Shown here: positions 7,348 through 12,392 of the stretch, piece by piece
Layout: each line of letters starts with the position of its first letter
Numbering within the stretch: the first letter of the stretch is position 1
Source: Rhodospirillaceae bacterium
Lineage (GTDB): Bacteria > Pseudomonadota > Alphaproteobacteria > DSM-16000 > Inquilinaceae
Length of the DNA: 15,318 nucleotides
Direction: 5' to 3'
NCBI GenBank assembly: GCA_020425485.1
Contig: JAGQRL010000216.1
Coordinates: forward strand, 1-15,318
Made by a program: the position numbers and the translations under genes
Notes under the pieces: generated by a model
The model's input: the letters and a program-made list of their open reading frames with translations, nothing else
Database searches by the model: none
What the model was told of the DNA's origin: nothing

Positions 7348-7477
7348 GTTCCCCCCCCCCCACGTCGTTGCGAGTGGAAAGATAAATTCGCGACGGCCGG
7401 AGGGAAACCGTAAAGGCGTCCCGCGGCGATCCTCTTCCACTTGACGCCCGTCGCCGGTCCCAGCAAGGCTGCCGACC
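7348..7477. promoter_or_regulatory. Divergent intergenic region between the TPR gene and kbl
   Basis: These 130 bases must contain promoters for both divergent genes. Toward kbl, TTGACG at 7441-7446 is a good -35 box, but no convincing -10 lies about 17 bases on, and a start of transcription there would leave almost no leader. AAGG at 7465-7468 is the probable kbl ribosome site, nine bases before the ATG. Toward the TPR gene, the coding strand has an AT-rich TTTATCTTT (around 7377-7388) that could hold a -10 box, with only a poor -35 17 bases upstream. No clear operator palindrome was seen. Confidence 0.35.
7351..7361 (-). repeat. Homopolymeric G11 tract just upstream of the TPR gene start
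   Basis: Eleven consecutive C on the + strand, so G11 on the coding strand, ending three bases (AAC) before the chosen ATG at 7347. It occupies the Shine-Dalgarno position and no other ribosome site is visible, so part of it (GGGGG pairing with CCUCC through G-U) probably serves as one. Long G tracts in such positions slip during replication and can switch expression. The tract length could also be a sequencing error. Confidence 0.75.
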
Positions 7478-8689
7478 ATGGGTCAGGGATTCCTAGAGCA
7501 CATCTCCGGCGAACTGGCGGCGCTTTCCGCGGGCGGGCTGCTGAAGCGTGAGCGCGAGATCACCTCGCCCCAGGCCGGCCGCATCGCCGTGCGCCAGGGC
7601 TCCGCGGTGCGCGAGGGCGTGCTCAACCTCTGCGCCAACAACTACCTGGGGCTGGCCGACCATCCCCGGCTGATCGCCGCCGCCAAGCAGGCGCTGGACG
7701 ACCACGGCTTCGGCATGGCCAGCGTGCGCTTCATCTGCGGCACCCAGGACCTGCACCGGGCGCTGGAACGGCGGCTGGCAGAGTTCCTGCTGAAGGACGA
7801 CGCCATCCTCTACGCCGCCTGCTTCGATGCCAATGGCGGGCTGTTCGAGCCGCTGCTGGACGATGGCGACGCCATCGTTTCCGATACCCTCAACCACGCC
7901 TCCATCATCGATGGCATCCGGCTCAGCCGGGCGCGGCGCTACCGCTACGCCAAGTCCGACATGGGCGAGCTGGAGGACTGCCTGAAGCAGGCCCGCGCCG
8001 AGGGGGCCCGCCATATCATGATCGCCACCGACGGCGTGTTCTCCATGGACGGGGATTTCGCCCGGCTGCCGGACATCGCCAGCCTGGCCAAGCTCTACGA
8101 TGCGGTGGTGATGGTGGACGATTGCCACGCCACCGGCTTCATCGGACCCCAGGGCCGCGGCACCCACGCGCTGTTCGGCATTCCGGACGAGATCGACATC
8201 CTCACCGGCACCCTGGGCAAGGCGCTGGGCGGAGCGCTGGGCGGCTATGTGGCCGGCCCGCAGCCGGTGATCGACCTGCTGCGCCAGCGCTCGCGCCCCT
8301 ACCTGTTTTCCAACTCGCTGCCGCCGCCGGTGGTGGCCGCCGGCCTGGCGGCCATCGACCTGGTGGAGCACGGCGACGACCTGCGCGCCCGCCTGTTCGC
8401 CAACGCCCAGGCGTGGCGCGACGGGCTGACGGAGCTGGGCTTCCCGCTGACCGCCAGCATCGCCCACCCCATCGTGCCGGTGATGCTGGGCGAGGCGGAG
8501 CTGGCCCAGCGCATGGCGGAAGCGCTGTTCGAGGAAGGCGTCTACGCCACCGGCTTCTTCTTCCCGGTGGTACCGGAAGGCAAGGCGCGCATCCGCACGC
8601 AGATGACCGCGGCGCTCAGCAGCGAGGACCTGGCCTTCGGGCTGGACGCCTTCGCCAAGGCCGGCCGCAAGGTGGGCGCCATCGCCTGA
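7478..8689 (+). CDS. kbl: Glycine C-acetyltransferase (2-amino-3-ketobutyrate CoA ligase)
   Basis: Cytosolic PLP enzyme of the alpha-oxoamine synthase family. It splits 2-amino-3-ketobutyrate with CoA into glycine and acetyl-CoA, the second step of threonine breakdown through threonine dehydrogenase. 403 residues against 398 in E. coli Kbl, and very similar to it throughout: NLCANNYLGLADHP, HGFGMASVRFICGTQD, DAILYAACFDANGGLFEPLL, NHASIIDGIR, ATDGVFSMDGD, VMVDDCHATGFIG and RQRSRPYLFSNSLPP. The PLP-binding lysine is Lys248 in TGTLGKALGG. The C-terminal VTGFF-like segment and ARIRTQMTAA are also present. The ATG at 7478 has AAGG nine bases upstream and gives the normal N terminus. tdh, usually the next gene in E. 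coli, is absent; the downstream gene points the other way. Related synthases (BioF, HemA, SPT) are unlikely given the close match to Kbl. Confidence 0.96.
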   Translation: MGQGFLEHISGELAALSAGGLLKREREITSPQAGRIAVRQGSAVREGVLNLCANNYLGLADHPRLIAAAKQALDDHGFGMASVRFICGTQDLHRALERRLAEFLLKDDAILYAACFDANGGLFEPLLDDGDAIVSDTLNHASIIDGIRLSRARRYRYAKSDMGELEDCLKQARAEGARHIMIATDGVFSMDGDFARLPDIASLAKLYDAVVMVDDCHATGFIGPQGRGTHALFGIPDEIDILTGTLGKALGGALGGYVAGPQPVIDLLRQRSRPYLFSNSLPPPVVAAGLAAIDLVEHGDDLRARLFANAQAWRDGLTELGFPLTASIAHPIVPVMLGEAELAQRMAEALFEEGVYATGFFFPVVPEGKARIRTQMTAALSSEDLAFGLDAFAKAGRKVGAIA

Positions 8690-8703
8690 GGCGCGACGCC
8701 CGC

Positions 8704-8766
8704 GGTCTTTCGTCTTTGAGCTATTCGATCCCGGCCGTTGGGCTGGCGCAGACCTACCGAAAGACC
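8704..8766. terminator. Inverted repeat in the kbl/capA convergent gap, possible bidirectional terminator
   Basis: GGTCTTTCG (8704-8712) and CGAAAGACC (8758-8766) are perfect 9-base inverted copies separated by 45 bases. Inside, CCGGCC (8731-8736), loop GTTG and GGCTGG (8741-8746) form a six-pair stem with one G-U wobble, giving a hairpin-within-stem layout. It fills the 85-bp gap between the kbl and capA stops, so a role in ending both transcripts is plausible. No T-run follows on either strand, so it is not a standard intrinsic terminator. Confidence 0.4.
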
Positions 8767-8774
8767 TGCCTGCC

Positions 8775-10310
8775 CTACCCCGCGCCGCCGGCGGCCAGCA
8801 GGCGGCCGGCATCGCACGCGGTCAGCCCGGTCAGCGGCGCATCGGGCGGCAGCACCGCTCCTGCCGGCAGCAGACCGGCGGCATGGGCCAGGCTGTCCGC
8901 AGCCCCGGTGCGCGCCGCAGCATCGACGCCGAAGGTCGGCTGGCGGGCGCTGGCGCTGTTGGTCATGGCCAGCGGCACGTAGCGCGCCCCCGCCACGGCC
9001 AGCCGGCCCGCGGCATCCTCGGCCAGCCCCAGCACCAGGATCAGCGAGGTGCGGCGCGGCAGCTCGAACTGGCCGCTGACGAAGTTGCCCAGCGAGTAGG
9101 CGATGAAGCCTTCCCGCCCGTCATTCGCCACATAGCGCTCCCACGGCTGGATCACATGGGGGTGGTTGCCGATCACCGCCACCGCCCCCGCCTCGATGGC
9201 CAGATGAGCCAGCTCCACCTGTTCCGGCCGCGGGGTGTGGGTGTATTCCACGCCCCAGTGGGGGGTCAGCACCACGGCATCGATGTCGGGATCGCTGGCC
9301 AGCGCCGACAGGGTGTCGAGCACCCGCTGGCGCTCATCGAAGCACAGCAGCACCTGGCCGGCCCGGTCGGGCAGGCCGTTGGTGCCGTAGGTGCAGGCGA
9401 GCCAGGCGATGCGACGCCCCGCCACATCGGTGATGGTGTGCCAGGGCCGGTTGGGATCAGTGCTCGGCCGCGTGCCGGAATGGGCCAGCCCGGCCGCCGT
9501 TACTGCTTCCAGCGTGCGGTCCGCGCCGATGGCGTAGCGGTCCAGCGAATGGTTGTTGGCGGTCGACACGATGTCGAACCCGCTGGCCGCCAGGTCGCCC
9601 GGCAGCCGCGGGTGATAGTTGAACATCGGATAGCTGGAATAGACCCAGTCGTCGTAGTGGTCGACCGGGTTGGCCACCTCGCGGCCGTCCTTGCCGATGT
9701 CCCGCGCCGTCGGGCCTTCCAGATTGGCATAGGCGATGTCGGCGGCGGCGATCACGTCGGCCACCTCGCGCCACAGGCTGGCAAAGCCGTCGGCCTCGGT
9801 GAAGGCCTGGCGCTGCAGGCGGGCGTGGGGCAGCACATCGCCCACCGCGGCGATGGTGATCTCCGTGGTCGCATCGATGGGGGTGGTGAAGGCCAGCCGG
9901 CCCTCCGCCGGCACCGTGCAGCCGGCGGCTTCCGCCACCTCATGGGCGCGCGGCACCGCGGGTGCCACCACCACCACCGGGGCGGTTGGGATGACGAAGG
10001 GCGGCGGCGGCGGGCGCTGGCCGGGCAGCGGCGGTGCCGATACCTCCGCAGGCAGATTGAGCACGACGGCCAGCGGCACGGCCCCGCCATCCGGGGTGAT
10101 GTCCGGGCCGGTGGCCTCCGGCACTGCCGTGGTCGTGGCCGGAACGGCCGGAGCGGCTGGTGCAGCCGGGGCGGGAACCGCGGGGCGCACCTGCGGCAGC
10201 GGTGCCGTCACCTGGGCGTGGGCGCCGGCACCCGGCCCCACCGCCGCGGCGGCCACCCCGGCGGCCAGTACCAGGGCCAGCCATACCCGCCTTGTCAGAC
10301 ACCGCGCCAT
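8775..10310 (-). CDS. Exported CapA/PgsA-family metallophosphatase-like protein
   Basis: 511 residues. The family is named for CapA/PgsA of poly-gamma-glutamate capsule synthesis and has a calcineurin-like metallophosphatase fold; the reaction of most members is unknown. The N terminus is a signal peptide (MARCLTRR, a hydrophobic stretch, then AGAHA before Q). A long Ala/Pro/Val-rich low-complexity linker follows to about residue 130. The catalytic-type domain carries GDVLPH (Asp158), ANLEGP, TANNHSLDRYAIG (His254), PHWGVEY (His351), GNHPHVIQ (His383, His385) and AYSLGNFVSGQ (405 onward), all the family motifs. I chose the ATG at 10310 because it begins the signal peptide and GGAGG (10315-10319) lies four bases upstream; an in-frame ATG at 10352 has neither. 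No capB, capC or capE homologue is near, so poly-gamma-glutamate production should not be assumed. It lies 131 bp downstream of the acyl-CoA dehydrogenase on the same strand. Confidence 0.9.
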   Translation of the reverse strand: MARCLTRRVWLALVLAAGVAAAAVGPGAGAHAQVTAPLPQVRPAVPAPAAPAAPAVPATTTAVPEATGPDITPDGGAVPLAVVLNLPAEVSAPPLPGQRPPPPPFVIPTAPVVVVAPAVPRAHEVAEAAGCTVPAEGRLAFTTPIDATTEITIAAVGDVLPHARLQRQAFTEADGFASLWREVADVIAAADIAYANLEGPTARDIGKDGREVANPVDHYDDWVYSSYPMFNYHPRLPGDLAASGFDIVSTANNHSLDRYAIGADRTLEAVTAAGLAHSGTRPSTDPNRPWHTITDVAGRRIAWLACTYGTNGLPDRAGQVLLCFDERQRVLDTLSALASDPDIDAVVLTPHWGVEYTHTPRPEQVELAHLAIEAGAVAVIGNHPHVIQPWERYVANDGREGFIAYSLGNFVSGQFELPRRTSLILVLGLAEDAAGRLAVAGARYVPLAMTNSASARQPTFGVDAAARTGAADSLAHAAGLLPAGAVLPPDAPLTGLTACDAGRLLAAGGAG

Positions 10311-10376
10311 GCCGCCTCCGCCAACCGATCGGCACACCATCGCCGTGGCCATCGGCTATCGCAATCCGCCAGGTCT

Positions 10377-10412
10377 GCCAAGGGGCCTGCCGAGGGAACT
10401 ACCAAGGGGACC
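10377..10412. repeat. Three imperfect 12-bp tandem units between the acyl-CoA dehydrogenase and capA
   Basis: On the + strand the units are GCCAAGGGGCCT, GCCGAGGGAACT and ACCAAGGGGACC, end to end. CCAAGGGG is identical in the first and third. They lie in the 131-bp gap between the dehydrogenase stop and the capA-family start, 67 bases or more upstream of the latter. They could be a protein-binding array or simple slippage; the sequence does not say which. Confidence 0.5.
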
Positions 10413-10441
10413 GGCCGCCACAGCCCCTGTCACGCCCCCCA

Positions 10442-12205
10442 TCACAGGGCGTCTTCCGGCACGTCCATCAGGCCGCGGGCGCCGGCCATGGCCGTCTGGG
10501 CGAGGCCGGCAGCCTGCGGCAGCAGGGCGTCCGCATACACCTGGGCGGTGGCCAGCTTGGCCTTGAGGAAGCCGGCGTCGCCAGTGCCGGCCGCCAGCCG
10601 GGCGCTGGCTTCCGCCGCCTGGCGCGCCAGCGTCCAGCCGCCGGTGACGATGCCGAACAGCTTCAGATAGGGCGTGGCGGCCGCCGCTGCATCCTCCGCC
10701 GAGGCGCCGACCATCCATTGGGTCGCCTCCTCCAGGGCGGCCACCGCCGGGATCAGGCCCGCCCCCACCGGCCCGGCGCCGTCCGCCGCCGCAGCGCCGC
10801 GCATCTCCGCAAACAGCGTGCGCGCGGCGGCCCCCTTGTCCCGCATCACCTTGCGGAACGCCAGGTCGGCCGCCTGGATGCCGTTGGTGCCTTCGTAGAT
10901 CGGGCAGATGCGGGCATCGCGCAGGTGCTGGGCGGCCCCGGTTTCTTCCACATAGCCCATGCCGCCATGCACTTGGACGCCGAGCGACGCGATGTCCACG
11001 CCGCCATCGCTGCACCAGGCCTTCACCACCGGCGTCAGCAGGTCCACGCGCGCCTGGGCGGCGGCCTGGGCGTCTGCGTCCGGCGCCCGCTTGGCCATGT
11101 CCAGCTTGCCGCCGGCATAGTAGGTGAGCGCCCGGCCCGCTTCGGTGATCGCCCGCATGGTCAGCAGCATGCGCCGCACATCGGGGTGGTGGACGATGGT
11201 GACCGGCCCGGCGGAACCGGCAAGGTCGCGGCTCTGCACCCGTTCCTTGGCGAAGTCGCGGGCCTGCTGGTAGGCGCGCTCGCCGATGGCCACGCCCTGC
11301 AGACCGACCGACAGGCGGGCATTGTTCATCATCACGAACATGGCGTTGAGGCCGCGGTTCTCCTCGCCGATCAGCCAGCCCACGGCACCATCGGTGTCGC
11401 CGAACGCCATCACGCAGGTGGGGCTGCCGTGGATGCCCAGCTTGTGTTCGATGGACACGCAGCGCACGTCGTTGCGGTCGCCCAGGCTGCCATCGGGGTT
11501 GGGCAGGTATTTCGGCACCAGGAACAGGCTGATGCCCTTGGAGCCTTCCGGCGCATCGGGCAGGCGGGCCAGCACCATGTGGACGATGTTGTCGGCCAGG
11601 TCGTGCTCGCCGTAGGTGATGAACACCTTCTGGCCGCGGATGCGATAGGTGTCGCCGTCGCGTTCCGCCCGGCAGCGCAGCGCCGCCAGGTCCGAGCCCG
11701 CCTGCGGCTCGGTGAGGTTCATGGTGCCGGTCCACTCGCCGGAGATGATCTTGGACAGATAGGTCTGCTTGATCTCGTCGGTCGCGTGCTCGTGCAGCAG
11801 CTCCACTGCCCCCTGGTTCAAGAGCGGGCACAGGCCGAACGCCATGGAGGCGGACTGCCACATCTCCTGCACCGGCATGGCGACGCACCAGGGAAGGCCC
11901 TGGCCGCCGAAATCGGGATCGAAGGGCAGCGCGTTCCAGCCGCCGTCGCGGTACTGGGCATAGGCGGACTTGAAGGCATCGGGCGTGCGCACGACGCCGT
12001 TTTCGAACACCGCCCCCTGCTGATCGCCCTCCTGGTTCACCGGCGCGATCACTTCCGTCGCCAGGCGGGCGGCTTCCTCCAGCACCGCATCCACCAGCTC
12101 TGCCGAAGCGTCCTCGTAGCCCGGCAGGGCGGCGATGCTGTCGAGCCCGACCATGGTGTCCAGCGCAAAGCGCATATCCTGAACGGGGGGGATGTACGAA
12201 ACCAC
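10442..12205 (-). CDS. Acyl-CoA dehydrogenase, long DmdC-like type
   Basis: FAD enzyme that makes the alpha-beta double bond in an acyl-CoA thioester and passes electrons to electron-transfer flavoprotein. 587 residues, longer than the roughly 380 of classical members. It has the extra N-terminal segment (V-S-Y-I-P-P-V-Q-D-M-R-F) and a C-terminal extension after about residue 460 seen in the DmdC (3-methylmercaptopropionyl-CoA dehydrogenase)-like group. The core shows GTMNLTEPQAGSDLA, GQKVFITYGEHD, EHKLGIHGSPTC and LGVQVHGGMGY. The catalytic base is Glu438 in ICPIYEGTNGIQ. The start is GTG at 12205, supported by the family N terminus and AGAGG (12213-12217) seven bases upstream. The substrate cannot be told from sequence; paralogues of this group act on many acyl-CoAs. 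The strong terminator upstream means it needs its own promoter. No other beta-oxidation gene is in the window. Confidence 0.93.
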   Translation of the reverse strand: MVSYIPPVQDMRFALDTMVGLDSIAALPGYEDASAELVDAVLEEAARLATEVIAPVNQEGDQQGAVFENGVVRTPDAFKSAYAQYRDGGWNALPFDPDFGGQGLPWCVAMPVQEMWQSASMAFGLCPLLNQGAVELLHEHATDEIKQTYLSKIISGEWTGTMNLTEPQAGSDLAALRCRAERDGDTYRIRGQKVFITYGEHDLADNIVHMVLARLPDAPEGSKGISLFLVPKYLPNPDGSLGDRNDVRCVSIEHKLGIHGSPTCVMAFGDTDGAVGWLIGEENRGLNAMFVMMNNARLSVGLQGVAIGERAYQQARDFAKERVQSRDLAGSAGPVTIVHHPDVRRMLLTMRAITEAGRALTYYAGGKLDMAKRAPDADAQAAAQARVDLLTPVVKAWCSDGGVDIASLGVQVHGGMGYVEETGAAQHLRDARICPIYEGTNGIQAADLAFRKVMRDKGAAARTLFAEMRGAAAADGAGPVGAGLIPAVAALEEATQWMVGASAEDAAAAATPYLKLFGIVTGGWTLARQAAEASARLAAGTGDAGFLKAKLATAQVYADALLPQAAGLAQTAMAGARGLMDVPEDAL

Positions 12206-12327
12206 GGGCCTGCCTCTTCACGCTGGTAAATCTGCCGCCGAGACTACCCCGGATGGGCCCCCAAGACCATGAACGCGACCGGCTGGCGGCCCGGCAAAGC
12301 CCGCAACCCGCAGATTGCGATGCCGGC
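12206..12327 (-). promoter_or_regulatory. Leader and presumed promoter region of the acyl-CoA dehydrogenase
   Basis: These 122 bases separate the RTX-gene terminator from the dehydrogenase GTG, so the dehydrogenase promoter should lie here. Apart from the AGAGG ribosome site at 12213-12217, I see no -35/-10 pair with acceptable spacing and no clear operator palindrome. The promoter call is inferred from position only. Confidence 0.3.
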
Positions 12328-12363
12328 AAAAAAAGAACGGCCCCGGACCGAAGTCCGGGGCCG
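12328..12363 (-). terminator. Intrinsic terminator of the RTX protein gene, C(UUCG)G tetraloop
   Basis: Read on the - strand: an 11-base perfect stem CGGCCCCGGAC, loop TTCG, then GTCCGGGGCCG, followed by TTC and an uninterrupted T7. The loop is closed by a C-G pair, making the unusually stable cUUCGg tetraloop. It begins about 30 bases past the RTX stop and points the right way. It should isolate that gene from the dehydrogenase downstream. Confidence 0.95.
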
Positions 12364-12392
12364 CTCGCGTTACGCCGGTAAGGCGGTGGCGG

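Noticed and set aside
6310..7413. 367-codon + strand frame with a regular repeat, opposite the TPR gene
   Set aside because: The repeat pattern (ADRLVVVLDRP) is just the complement of the TPR repeats and has no signal or domain of its own.
7347..7479. Longer TPR protein starting at the ATG at 7479
   Set aside because: It would bury the signal peptide 44 residues inside and start within the kbl start palindrome CCATGG. It is kept only as a possibility in the phase-variation finding.
10160..12229. 689-codon open frame on the + strand over the acyl-CoA dehydrogenase
   Set aside because: It mirrors a dehydrogenase with intact catalytic motifs and reads as His/Gly/Val-rich sequence without family resemblance.
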